Shown here one piece after another: positions 42,742 to 54,157 of a stretch of DNA of 64,000 bases. The position numbers were made by a program, and so were the translations under genes. A model generated the notes under the pieces. The model was not told where the DNA came from, searched no databases, and saw only the letters and a program-made list of their open reading frames with translations. Source of the DNA: Rossellomorea marisflavi (lineage in GTDB: Bacteria; Bacillota; Bacilli; Bacillales; Bacillaceae_B); NCBI RefSeq assembly GCF_022170785.1, contig NZ_CP081870.1, forward strand, positions 4,092,001 to 4,156,000, written 5' to 3'. Position 1 is the first letter of the stretch. Every line of letters begins with the position of its first letter.

Positions 42742-42898
42742 AAAAAGGCCCTTCCCGGTAAAAGGAAGAGCCTTATGATTCTCGTCTCTTCCTCATCTCC
42801 GAACGAATCTCGTTCAAGGATTTAGCACCATTCTGTTCAAGTTTGAACAGCGGTTGCCGGGTTTCACAGGGCCAGTCCCTCCACCACTCTTAATAAGG
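42742..42898 (-). ncRNA. SAM-I riboswitch (S-box) with terminator
   Basis: Minus-strand leader of the yxjH-like gene. The signature is clear: P1 closing CTTAT (42894-42898) with ATAAG (42772-42776), then AAGAGTGGTGGAGGGACTGG, GAAACCCGGCAACC and the GGTGCTAAATCC segment. The expression platform is the terminator AAGGCTCTTCC / GGAAGGGCCTT followed by TTTTTAT (about 42743-42775). High SAM would terminate transcription before yxjH and the downstream EamA gene. Confidence 0.97.
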
Positions 42899-42929
42899 AA
42901 TATCGCTATTTAATTTTCTCAATATAATA

Positions 42930-42958
42930 ATTATTCAGGATTCAACTCCTGTTGTCAA
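42930..42958 (-). promoter_or_regulatory. Promoter of the SAM-riboswitch transcript
   Basis: Minus strand TTGACA (42953-42958), 17 bases, AATAAT (42930-42935), about 25 bases before the riboswitch 5' end. Confidence 0.75.
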
Positions 42959-42980
42959 TGGGATGAGGGAAATTAACCGC

Positions 42981-46303
<3,323 letters not shown>

Positions 46304-46352
46304 TGCGAAAACCTCCTTTATTTGAAAGCATTGATTTTTTTCAAAAGAAAAA

Positions 46353-46431
46353 CCTAGACAACGGCAAAGGAAAAATACGATTTTTTCCCTTGCTGTCACC
46401 TAGGTTTAGCCTGCTTGACCAGTAACTATCC
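46353..46431 (-). promoter_or_regulatory. RAT antiterminator and terminator upstream of bglP
   Basis: On the minus strand GGATAGTTACTGG ... CAGGCTAAACCTAGG (about 46399-46431) is a LicT-type ribonucleic antiterminator, overlapping the terminator CCTAGG...CCTAG (46353-46404) that ends in TTTTT. Its first bases include the licT stop codon. LicT binding should prevent the terminator and allow bglP transcription. Confidence 0.9.
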
Positions 46432-47292
46432 TCTTGGACTATGCTGCATCGCATGACGGGATGTCACGCGATGAATATGAAGTGTGAGGTATATGCGTTC
46501 GTCTTTTGATAATGTCCAGTTGAGCTCCTTCTGAATGTAGATGGCAATCTTCCCTGAGCACTCGAATGCTTGTGGATACTGACGCTCGACCTGCTGATAA
46601 AAAAAGTCGTCATTCTGCTCTTCAACAATCTGCTCCTTTTTCATGAGCCTCCATGCAAAGAAGCGGAGATGGGTAAGAAAGCGCTCGTAATTCATGGATT
46701 CCTCATCGAGTGTCACATTGAAGTGATACTTGACGATGGTCAGGATATCGTTGACCGTCGTCACGACTTTGGAGATGGATTCAAGTCCTTCACCAGACAC
46801 TTGACTGTTCACCAGGTGCATAGCAATGGACGCAGCCTCATTCTCATCCATCCTGATCCCTGTCTCTTCCTCGATGATCGTCAGGGCCTCAAGCGCAGTC
46901 TGGTATTCTTTCCGGTAGTACTTCTTGATCTCCCATGCAAGAGCATTCTGAAGCTTGATTCCTTGCTTGTAACGGGTGATGGCAAAGCTCAAATGGTCGG
47001 TCAAGGCGACATACAGATAGTCATCCAGCTTGACCTCGAGCTTCATGGCTGCCATCGTCATAATTTTCTCAGAGAGTACGAGATACTTCTCCGACACATC
47101 GGCCAGAAGCTCTGCAAGTTTGGCTGATACGCCTTCTCCCTCAAGGACGAAGGTCTTTTCCACCAGTCCGGTATCCACCTGATCGCCCGGCCGCTTCTTG
47201 AAGGCCAGTCCCCTTCCCATGACCACCAGTTCCTTCCCTGTATCGTCGTGGGTCAGGACCACATTATTATTGATGACTTTACTAATCTCCAT
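46426..47292 (-). CDS. licT: LicT/BglG-family transcriptional antiterminator
   Basis: RNA-binding antiterminator, 288 residues: N-terminal CAT domain (MEISKVINNNVVLTHDDTGKELVVMGRGLAF, 1-55) and two PTS regulation domains with conserved histidines (LTDHLSFAI, IAMHLVNS, LTLHIHRV). It is phosphorylated by the PTS and binds RAT hairpins to relieve termination. ATG 47292 is preferred over the open upstream frame since the CAT domain starts here; the ribosome binding site GAAGAGA is weak. Two RATs flank it, so it is autoregulated and also controls bglP-bglA. Confidence 0.93.
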   Translation of the reverse strand: MEISKVINNNVVLTHDDTGKELVVMGRGLAFKKRPGDQVDTGLVEKTFVLEGEGVSAKLAELLADVSEKYLVLSEKIMTMAAMKLEVKLDDYLYVALTDHLSFAITRYKQGIKLQNALAWEIKKYYRKEYQTALEALTIIEEETGIRMDENEAASIAMHLVNSQVSGEGLESISKVVTTVNDILTIVKYHFNVTLDEESMNYERFLTHLRFFAWRLMKKEQIVEEQNDDFFYQQVERQYPQAFECSGKIAIYIQKELNWTLSKDERIYLTLHIHRVTSRHAMQHSPRG

Positions 47293-47332
47293 ATCTCTTC
47301 GCCCCGTCCATCCATATTCCCTGAAACAAAAA

Positions 47333-47412
47333 TAACCCAAATCTGCCCACACGTCACCTCAAAAGGTAACCAGCAAATTTAGGTTTTGCCTGCCCGAAGC
47401 AGTAACAATCCT
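47333..47412 (-). promoter_or_regulatory. RAT antiterminator and terminator upstream of licT
   Basis: GGATTGTTACTGCTTCGG ... GCAGGCAAAACCTAA (minus strand, about 47380-47412) is a near-consensus RAT. It overlaps the terminator whose arms AACCTAAATTTGC and GCAGATTTGGGTT are followed by ATTTTTG. Gives LicT autoregulation. Confidence 0.92.
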
Positions 47413-47429
47413 GTTTTTATATCGTTCGT

Positions 47430-47443
47430 TGTAAACGGTTACT
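47430..47443 (-). promoter_or_regulatory. CRE upstream of the licT-bglP-bglA operon
   Basis: TGTAAACGGTTACT (plus-strand sense) fits the CcpA catabolite-response consensus and overlaps the likely promoter, whose TATAAA -10 follows on the minus strand. Glucose repression of the beta-glucoside operon is expected. The remaining bases to 47623 hold the lipoprotein promoter region, with no other gene visible. Confidence 0.8.
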
Positions 47444-47623
47444 TTATTTTGCCACAGGTCCTTAAGGATGTCAATCCTTTTTACTAGTTTTATATATCCC
47501 ACCTTTTCCGCAGAGCGTTTTCTTTTTTGGAATCTGGGTATAAAAGGAAGGATGTTGATCGTTTTACACTATATTCCATATCAAAAGGGGTCCTTGAGGA
47601 TCGAGAAAACAGGAGGGAATTAG

Positions 47624-48535
47624 ATGGTGAAGAAATGGATCGTGATCCTCACGGCATGCGGGTTGCTGACCGCTTGCGGATTGGGTGAAAAGAAAGAAAC
47701 GGCTTCAAAAACAGAAGCTACGGCAGATGAAAAAAAGGCAAAGGCATCAGAAGATGAGAAGGCTACAAATGAAAAAGAAGCAAGTGCTTCAAAAGCTGAG
47801 ACGGATAAGCAAGGTCAGCCGATGAAGACCTTCGACGAGCTGACCCCGGAAGAGTTGAAAATCCCGACAGTCCCTATGGAATCCCCTTATGGTGAAGATG
47901 GCAATTTTAAATATGTGCACACCGATAAGGAACTTGCCCGGGACTTCACAGATGAGAACAATATGATCCGATTCGACCTGGATGAGGATCCCATACGCAT
48001 CATGCGCACGGGTAAAGTGGATAATGTGATGAACTACAGCGATACCTTCATTGATCTTTCCCAAAATCTGTCTTATAAAATTCAGGATCCCAAAGAGATT
48101 GAAATCGCCTATCAGCTTTTCATCGATCATCCTCCCGTTCAGCTTCAAGGAAAGGAAGGAATTGAATACAGATCATGGGAGGAAGCAACCAATATGGAAC
48201 GGGGAATCATTCAGATGACCATCCTGCTGTCGGTTCCCATGAACTATCTCCAGTATGCCATCGAACAGGATGAGTACGACACGGAACAATTCAAGACGGC
48301 TCAAGCAGAGTTCAAGCGAATCGGTGATCCGATGGTGCTTTTCCCGTCTCCCCAGACGCCACTGGATTATGAGTTGTACGAAAGTATACGCACGGTCCAT
48401 GCCCTATGGGGAAAACTAGGACTCTATCAAAATCCCGAGCAGGATAAAGAAGAATTCAAGCTCCTCTACGATCAAACGAGGCAGGAAGTGAATAACCTGT
48501 TCGCACGGGTGAACTATACATTATCCGAAGACTAA
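47624..48535 (+). CDS. Putative lipoprotein
   Basis: Secreted lipoprotein of 303 residues. Signal peptide MVKKWIVILTACGLLTAC with lipobox LTAC at residue 18, a charged Ala/Lys/Glu/Ser low-complexity linker (about 22-65), then a soluble domain of about 235 residues starting TFDELTPEELKIPTVPMESPYGEDG, mostly helical towards the end. I do not recognise the domain. Good GGAGGGAATTAG ribosome binding site. Monocistronic, ending in a bidirectional terminator. Confidence 0.82.
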   Translation: MVKKWIVILTACGLLTACGLGEKKETASKTEATADEKKAKASEDEKATNEKEASASKAETDKQGQPMKTFDELTPEELKIPTVPMESPYGEDGNFKYVHTDKELARDFTDENNMIRFDLDEDPIRIMRTGKVDNVMNYSDTFIDLSQNLSYKIQDPKEIEIAYQLFIDHPPVQLQGKEGIEYRSWEEATNMERGIIQMTILLSVPMNYLQYAIEQDEYDTEQFKTAQAEFKRIGDPMVLFPSPQTPLDYELYESIRTVHALWGKLGLYQNPEQDKEEFKLLYDQTRQEVNNLFARVNYTLSED

Positions 48536-48545
48536 GCAAATACAG

Positions 48546-48576
48546 AAAAGAGCCCCATCAAGAAAGGGCTCTTTTT
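48546..48576. terminator. Bidirectional terminator between lipoprotein and tct operon
   Basis: Arms AAAAGAGCCC / GGGCTCTTTT around a 10-base loop with T5. Serves the lipoprotein and the converging tctA gene. Confidence 0.9.
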
Positions 48577-48578
48577 CG

Positions 48579-50084
48579 TTACATATTCACTGTCGTATCT
48601 TCCTTTTGCCGCCTCACTCGCTGACGCCAAGCCGGAACGATTAGGGCCAGGATGGCAATGACAAAGAGGGAAACAGCCAGCGGACTTGTATAGAAGATGC
48701 TCCAGTTCCCGCCGGATATGGTCAAGGATTGCCTCAGTGCCTGTTCCATCATGCCTCCGAGGATGAATGCCAGGATGAAGGGGGCAGCAGGGAAGGCAAA
48801 GATCCGCATCAGATATCCGATGATCCCGAAGATCACCAATAGATAGAGATCAAATGTGCTGAAGCTGACGGCATATACCCCGACCAAGCTGGAAATGATT
48901 ACGAGGGCAATCAGCAACGGACGCGGTACAGAAAGGATCTTCACAAAGTATGGGATGAGCGGGAGGTTCAGAATCAACAGGAAGACATTCCCTACATACA
49001 TACTCGCAATGACTCCCCAGAAGATTGTCGGATTTTCCGTCATGAGAAGCGGACCTGGCTGGACGCCGAGGACAAGGAACGCTCCGAGCATGACGGCGGT
49101 CGTCCCTGAACCCGGGATCCCGAGGCTGAGCAACGGTACGAACGCGCCGCTCGTTGCAGCGTTATTCGCCGTCTCAGGTGCTGCAAGACCCTTGATGGAG
49201 CCTTTCCCGAACTCTTCCGGCTTCTTCGCAAGCTTCTTCTCGGAAATATAGGCAACAAAGGAAGAGATGGTGGCTCCTGCTCCAGGCAGTACCCCCAAGA
49301 GGAATCCGATGAAGGATTGTCTCGTCATCGGGCCTTTCATCTCTTTGAAATCCTCTTTTGACAGCTTCAAGCTGCCGATATTCTTGAAGTCGCTCATCTT
49401 CGCTTTCCGGCTCAAGATGAGGAAGCAGACTTCAGCCAGGGCAAAGACTCCGAGTGCTATGACAAGGAAGTCAATTCCGTCAAGAAGATTCACATTTCCC
49501 ATCGTAAAACGGCTCGTGCCCGTTTGGGAATCGATCCCGATGGTCACGACCATGAAGCCGAGGACCGCAGACGTAAGCGCCTTGAGGGTGGAGCCGTCCG
49601 AAAGACTGGATATGGCCGTCAAACCAAGCAGCATGAGGGCAAAGTATTCAGGCGGACCGAAAATGATGGCCACGCTTGCCAATACGGGGGCAAACAGCAT
49701 TAAAAGAACAACGCTGACCGTCCCTCCCACAAAGGATGCGATGGCGGAAATGGCAAGGGCTTTCCCCGCCTTACCCTGCTGTGCCATAGGGTAACCGTCA
49801 AAAGCCGTTGCCACCGTACCGGCAACACCCGGTGCATTCAGAAGGATTGAAGACGTAGACCCTCCGTACATGGAACCGTAATATACACCAGCCATCATGA
49901 CGAGGGCAATGGTGGGGTCCATCCCGTAGGTAACGGGGATCATGATTGCGATGGCACTGATTGGACCGAGACCAGGGATCATTCCAATAATCGTCCCGAT
50001 TAAGACACCAATAAATACGAACATAATTCCTTGTAAACTGAAGGCTATCTGAAAGCCTTGCAGCAATCCATCAAACGAACCCAT
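48579..50084 (-). CDS. tctA: Tripartite tricarboxylate transporter large permease TctA
   Basis: Large membrane subunit of a TTT-family secondary transporter, 501 residues with about 12 helices. The family signature GTIIGMIPGLGPISAIAIMIPVTYGMDPTIALVMMAGVYYGSMYGGSTSSILLNAPGV is present (written here in segments: GMIPGLGP, YYGSMYGGS, ILLNAPG), plus the second repeat GVLPGAGATISSF and SLGIPGSGTTAVMLGAF. Third gene of tctC-tctB-tctA, under the citST system. Substrate is probably citrate or another tricarboxylate. Confidence 0.93.
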   Translation of the reverse strand: MGSFDGLLQGFQIAFSLQGIMFVFIGVLIGTIIGMIPGLGPISAIAIMIPVTYGMDPTIALVMMAGVYYGSMYGGSTSSILLNAPGVAGTVATAFDGYPMAQQGKAGKALAISAIASFVGGTVSVVLLMLFAPVLASVAIIFGPPEYFALMLLGLTAISSLSDGSTLKALTSAVLGFMVVTIGIDSQTGTSRFTMGNVNLLDGIDFLVIALGVFALAEVCFLILSRKAKMSDFKNIGSLKLSKEDFKEMKGPMTRQSFIGFLLGVLPGAGATISSFVAYISEKKLAKKPEEFGKGSIKGLAAPETANNAATSGAFVPLLSLGIPGSGTTAVMLGAFLVLGVQPGPLLMTENPTIFWGVIASMYVGNVFLLILNLPLIPYFVKILSVPRPLLIALVIISSLVGVYAVSFSTFDLYLLVIFGIIGYLMRIFAFPAAPFILAFILGGMMEQALRQSLTISGGNWSIFYTSPLAVSLFVIAILALIVPAWRQRVRRQKEDTTVNM

Positions 50085-50108
50085 ACGTTCACTCCTTTCT
50101 ATCCTTGG

Positions 50109-50567
50109 TTAAAATGGCAAGATCCCTGCGGGCAGACGGATCGATAAAGCATAATTAAAAAGACTATAGGCACTGCCGGAGAAGACGATGGCCGTCAAGA
50201 TATTCGGTACCCACTTCTTATATCCCAGCAATCTGGAACAGGCGATGATGAAGGCCGTCGTCATAAGGACAAAACCTGCTACCTCAAGGAACGTGATATA
50301 GATCAGAACCAGGCCCATGACGGCCAGAAGCATCAGGACTTCCTTCCTCGGGATCACCCGTTTGGCCTTTTGGTCTTCCGTGTCTATATCCTTACTGAAG
50401 AAAAAGCAGACGGATAAGATCAGAAGACAAAAGCCCAGGATCTTGGGAATCAGATCGGCATCAACCGGAACAAAGGGGTATTCAGGAAGAAGGAACGCCA
50501 TGATCAAATACGTAACCGATACAAGCATCAATACAATGGAAATACCTTTATTCACTGTTACTTTCAT
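50109..50567 (-). CDS. tctB: Tripartite tricarboxylate transporter small permease TctB
   Basis: Small, four-helix membrane subunit, 152 residues, poorly conserved in sequence as usual for TctB. Helices around 8-27, 41-58, 75-110 and 115-140; the start GISIVLMLVSVTYLIMAFLLPEYPFVPVDADLIPKILGFCLLILS fits the TctB pattern. It lies between tctC (14 bases) and tctA (24 bases), with GGAGAAGGAG upstream of the ATG. Confidence 0.88.
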   Translation of the reverse strand: MKVTVNKGISIVLMLVSVTYLIMAFLLPEYPFVPVDADLIPKILGFCLLILSVCFFFSKDIDTEDQKAKRVIPRKEVLMLLAVMGLVLIYITFLEVAGFVLMTTAFIIACSRLLGYKKWVPNILTAIVFSGSAYSLFNYALSIRLPAGILPF

Positions 50568-50581
50568 TTCTCCTTCTCCTC

Positions 50582-51592
50582 CTAATCTCTCTTGAATCCA
50601 AGTTCATCCAGAACCTTGGTCAGATCTTCCGCTTGTTCATCTAGGAAGGACTTGAATTCTTCACTTCCCATATACTGCTCATCCCAGCCGTATGCCTTCC
50701 TGACCTTATCAAAGGATTCTGATTCGGATACACCTTTTGCAATGTCCTCATAATAGGCAATCTGTTCTTCGGTCATATCGGGCGGTCCGAATAAGCCTCG
50801 CCATACGATGAATTCTGCATCGATCCCCTGTTCCTTCGCAGTCGGAAGGGTTTCGAGGAATTCGTCACCTGATAGTCGTTCAGGAGAGGTGACCGCGAGG
50901 ATCTTTAATTTCTCGGCTCTTGCCTGATCCATGGCATCGGATACCCCTGTCGAGACGACATCGACACTACCATTAAGAACGGCTGTCATGGAGCCTCCAT
51001 CCTGATCTGATACATATCGGATCTTACTTATGTCCACACCTGCCGCTTGGGCGAACATGATGAATTGAATATGGTCCATACTTCCGGGAGATGAGATTCC
51101 GACGACTGTCACGCTCTCCGGATCCTTCCTCATATCGTCAAACAGCTCATCGAGTGTATCCCATTTGGCATCGGCTCTTACAGCAAATGCTCCGTAATCT
51201 GCAATCAGATTGGCAATGGGAGTGAAATCTTCGTAGCCGTAAGGGGATTGCCCGTTCAGTGCTACAAAGTGTAACGGAGGTGAGCTGATGAAGATATTAT
51301 GGGGATCATTCCGCTTGTGGATATACGACCAGGCTACCGCTCCCCCACCGCCCGGCTTATTGACAACACCGAAGCTACGATCTGATAGATTTTCATCTTC
51401 AATGCTTTTCGCAATCATCCTGGCGGTCGTGTCCCATCCGCCTCCTGCTCCTGCCGGGGCGATCACTTCAATGGAGCGGTCCGGTTCCCATTCTCCATCT
51501 GCATTGACCGACCCTTTTTGGACGGGAAGGGAACAGCCTGTCATCAGAATGAGGCCAAATATGATAAGTACAATCAATCGTTTTCGCAACAC
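50582..51592 (-). CDS. tctC: Tripartite tricarboxylate-binding lipoprotein TctC
   Basis: Extracellular substrate-binding subunit (Bug family), about 336 residues. Lipoprotein signal RLIVLIIFGLILMTGC with lipobox, then IEVIAPAGAGGGWDTTARMIAKSI, NKPGGGGAVAWSYI, and SVDVVSTGVSDAMDQARAEKLKILAV, all typical. GTG 51592 is preferred because AGGAGG lies 5 bases upstream (a TTG three bases further is possible); the upstream ATG at 51616 lies before the ribosome binding site. First gene of the transporter operon. Confidence 0.9.
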   Translation of the reverse strand: MLRKRLIVLIIFGLILMTGCSLPVQKGSVNADGEWEPDRSIEVIAPAGAGGGWDTTARMIAKSIEDENLSDRSFGVVNKPGGGGAVAWSYIHKRNDPHNIFISSPPLHFVALNGQSPYGYEDFTPIANLIADYGAFAVRADAKWDTLDELFDDMRKDPESVTVVGISSPGSMDHIQFIMFAQAAGVDISKIRYVSDQDGGSMTAVLNGSVDVVSTGVSDAMDQARAEKLKILAVTSPERLSGDEFLETLPTAKEQGIDAEFIVWRGLFGPPDMTEEQIAYYEDIAKGVSESESFDKVRKAYGWDEQYMGSEEFKSFLDEQAEDLTKVLDELGFKRD

Positions 51593-51618
51593 TAGCGCCT
51601 CCTTGCCATTTTTCAACC

Positions 51619-51655
51619 ATTTTACGGGGTGTTCACAATTTTGTAACCGTTTCCA
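51619..51655 (-). promoter_or_regulatory. tctCBA promoter with overlapping CRE
   Basis: Minus strand: -35 TTACAA (51641-51646), 16 bases, -10 TAAAAT (51619-51624). TGGAAACGGTTACA (51642-51655) is a perfect fit to TGNAANCGNTNNCA and overlaps the -35. Upstream TTCATAAAGTTCACA and GTTCACAA are candidates for CitT binding. Confidence 0.75.
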
Positions 51656-51707
51656 ATTTAAAGTTCTTAGAGTCCTTTTTGCCTTTTATGTTCATAAAGT
51701 TCACAAA

Positions 51708-51749
51708 AAAGCGGTTTTGAAAAGGATTTCTCCTTTTCAAAACCGCTTT
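51708..51749 (-). terminator. Terminator between citT and tctC
   Basis: Long arms AAAGCGGTTTTGAAAAGGA and TCCTTTTCAAAACCGCTTT around a 4-base loop; on the minus strand TTTTTT follows. Separates the regulator transcript from the transporter promoter. Confidence 0.92.
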
Positions 51750-51751
51750 GA

Positions 51752-52417
51752 TCATTTTCGTTTGTATTTCCTTTCCGGTCGACCCACGATCCCATACACG
51801 AGCTCTGCTTCCGCTTCTTTGATTGATATAAGGTATTCCAGATACCGGCGGGAAGTCGTCCGGGAAGCCCCGAAAAGTTTCCCGAGGGCTTCCGCCGTGA
51901 TCCCTTCTTCCTGTTGTCCCAGAAGCTCCTTGACCTTTTCAAGCGTCAGCTGATCGATTCCTTTCGGAAGAGCCTCCCGGGGAGAAGACGTCTCGGACTG
52001 GAAAAGCCTGTCGATGAGGGCTTGATTCACATCCTCGCTTCCCTTTAGGACATGACGGGTCTGCACAGCCCGCGAAACGGCCTCAGACAGGCGTTCGAGC
52101 TCAATGGGTTTGATCAAGTAATCGACGACCCCGTGATTCAACGCCTTGGTCAGGATCTCCCGGTCCGTCGCCGCCGTAATCAGGATGATCTGAAGATCTG
52201 GACATTGTTCCCTTAGAGGGCCGATGATGCTGATTCCAAGACTGTCAGGTAGATACACATCCAAAAGGAGCAGATCTGGCTTCAGCTCCCCTGCCAGCCT
52301 TAGCGTTTCCCCCGCAGTGGTAGCCGAGGCAAGAACCTGCAAGCCCCCGACCCTTTCCAGGAACTGATGATGGATGTCTGCTACACGGTAGTCATCTTCT
52401 GCAATAAGGACCTTCAC
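51752..52417 (-). CDS. citT: CitT/DctR-type response regulator
   Basis: Response regulator of 221 residues. Receiver domain with acidic pair D8-D9 and phospho-acceptor D53 (LLLLDVYLPDSLG), K in YLIKPIELERL, then a helix-turn-helix (GITAEALGKLFGASRTTSRRYLEYL) of the CitB/CitT type. GTG start at 52417 with GGAGG upstream; GTGA overlaps the kinase stop. Controls the adjacent tctCBA operon in response to di/tricarboxylates, by family precedent. Confidence 0.9.
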   Translation of the reverse strand: MKVLIAEDDYRVADIHHQFLERVGGLQVLASATTAGETLRLAGELKPDLLLLDVYLPDSLGISIIGPLREQCPDLQIILITAATDREILTKALNHGVVDYLIKPIELERLSEAVSRAVQTRHVLKGSEDVNQALIDRLFQSETSSPREALPKGIDQLTLEKVKELLGQQEEGITAEALGKLFGASRTTSRRYLEYLISIKEAEAELVYGIVGRPERKYKRK

Positions 52418-54003
52418 TGAGTACTTCCTCCTTTCGGAATATAGACGGTCACGACCGTCCCTTCCTGTTCATCGGATGCGATCTCCAAACTCCCCCCGAG
52501 CTCCCGCAGTGAAGCGTGGACGAGGGACATGCCAAATCCTCTGTCGCTGCCTTCTTTTGTGGTGAATCCCTGCTCATGAATCCGTTCCATCAACTCAGGC
52601 GGGATGCCTTTTCCATTATCGGATACCTCCAGGATCAGATCATCTGCGATATCCGTCGTATACACCTGTACCCAGGGTTCCGGTTGACCCACCACTGCTT
52701 CAAAGGCATTGTCGATGATATTCCCTATGATCGTCACCAGGGGGGAGGCGGCATCCTGAGGCCATTCATATTCGATGGAGCTCGTCTCATCCAGGGCGAA
52801 GGCTATTTTTTTCTCAGAGGCCTTTGACAGCTTCCCAATCAATACAGCTTGAATCGTCGGATCATGGATCTGCTCGAATAACACGCGTTCATATGCCTTC
52901 TGCTGACCTGTTTCATCATGGATGAAGGCCATGGCTTTCGTGACCTTACCGAGCTGCAGCCAGCCTGATATGGCATACAGCTTATTGGTATATTCATGTG
53001 TCTGGGCACGGAGGTCATGAGAGTACTGCTGTACCTCCGACAACGTGCTGATGAGCTCCTGTATTTCCGAACGGCGCTGGAAGCTCGCGACCTTTCCCCC
53101 GTAGCGACCCTCGTCGTCCACCCTCTTATAACGGACCACAAGCTGCTGACCTCCATACACGGTTTCATATTGTCCTTCCGCTGCTTCGCGTTCCATGACA
53201 CTGGCGATCGTAGAGCCTGGGAGGGTGTTTTGAATAGGGTGACCGATCGCATCTTCCGTGATGCCCAGAATCTCTTTTGCCGACTGGTTGACGAGGGTGA
53301 CCCGGCCATTCTGATCTGTCGCCATGACCCCTTCACTTATTGCTTCAAGCACGGCTCCTCTTTCCTTATAGATCCTGGCGATCTGATACGGCTCGAGTCC
53401 GAATGTGTCTTTCCGAATATTGCGGGTCAGCATCAAGCTACCACCGACTCCCATGATAAAGATGAACAGGAGCCATAAAAGGATGCCGATCAACCCTTCC
53501 TGATAAGTCGAGTCAATCTTAGAAAGAAGGAATCCGACCGATACGACACCGATGATCTCACCTTCTTCATTGACGATCGGCGTTTTTCCACGGACCGATT
53601 CACCGATGGATCCTTCAGCCATGGAGACATAACTTTTACCATTGATGAGTGCCTCTTCGTTGTCCCCGCCGACCATTGCCTTCCCGATCTTTTCCCTCGT
53701 GGGATGGGTGTAGCGGATTCCATCCACATCGCCTATGACGATGAATTCGGCACCTGATTTCTCACGGATTTTTTCTACGACTTGTTGCATATCTAAAGCG
53801 TTTGCATTTTCAGTCAAGACCTGTTTCACATCCGGGATTTCCGATACGGTCATCGCCGTTGTAAGAGCCTGCTGGCCGACGATGTCCTGCGCCTGCTTAC
53901 GCTCGAAATACATATACACCACCGTCACCATCAACATGATGATGGTGATCAACGTACAGACAAGCACCATGATCTTCCGCTCGAGGGGCCATCTGTTCTC
54001 CAT
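52414..54003 (-). CDS. citS: CitS/DcuS-type sensor histidine kinase
   Basis: Carboxylate sensor kinase of 529 residues: membrane helix (about 11-31), extracytoplasmic sensor (about 35-170, with YTHPTREKIGKAMVGGDNEEAL typical of the DcuS/CitA fold), second membrane helix (about 174-193), cytosolic PAS domain (about 215-320), then a short Spo0B-like DHp with QTHEYTNKLYAISGWLQLG containing the phospho-histidine, and an ATPase domain (LIGNIIDNAFEAV, LEVSDNGKGIP). GGAGGG lies 8 bases before the ATG. First gene of the citS-citT unit. Confidence 0.92.
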   Translation of the reverse strand: MENRWPLERKIMVLVCTLITIIMLMVTVVYMYFERKQAQDIVGQQALTTAMTVSEIPDVKQVLTENANALDMQQVVEKIREKSGAEFIVIGDVDGIRYTHPTREKIGKAMVGGDNEEALINGKSYVSMAEGSIGESVRGKTPIVNEEGEIIGVVSVGFLLSKIDSTYQEGLIGILLWLLFIFIMGVGGSLMLTRNIRKDTFGLEPYQIARIYKERGAVLEAISEGVMATDQNGRVTLVNQSAKEILGITEDAIGHPIQNTLPGSTIASVMEREAAEGQYETVYGGQQLVVRYKRVDDEGRYGGKVASFQRRSEIQELISTLSEVQQYSHDLRAQTHEYTNKLYAISGWLQLGKVTKAMAFIHDETGQQKAYERVLFEQIHDPTIQAVLIGKLSKASEKKIAFALDETSSIEYEWPQDAASPLVTIIGNIIDNAFEAVVGQPEPWVQVYTTDIADDLILEVSDNGKGIPPELMERIHEQGFTTKEGSDRGFGMSLVHASLRELGGSLEIASDEQEGTVVTVYIPKGGSTQ

Positions 54004-54157
54004 CTCTGCATCCCTCCCGTATCACCCCGATGCAGAAAATTCTAACACTTTATGGAATAATAGAAAAGAAGGCATTTAGCGGGAGACTCCCTCCCCGCCT
54101 CAAAAGCCGCAGTTTGATATAATGGTAGAAGTACATAATCGAAAGGGGAAATGAACA

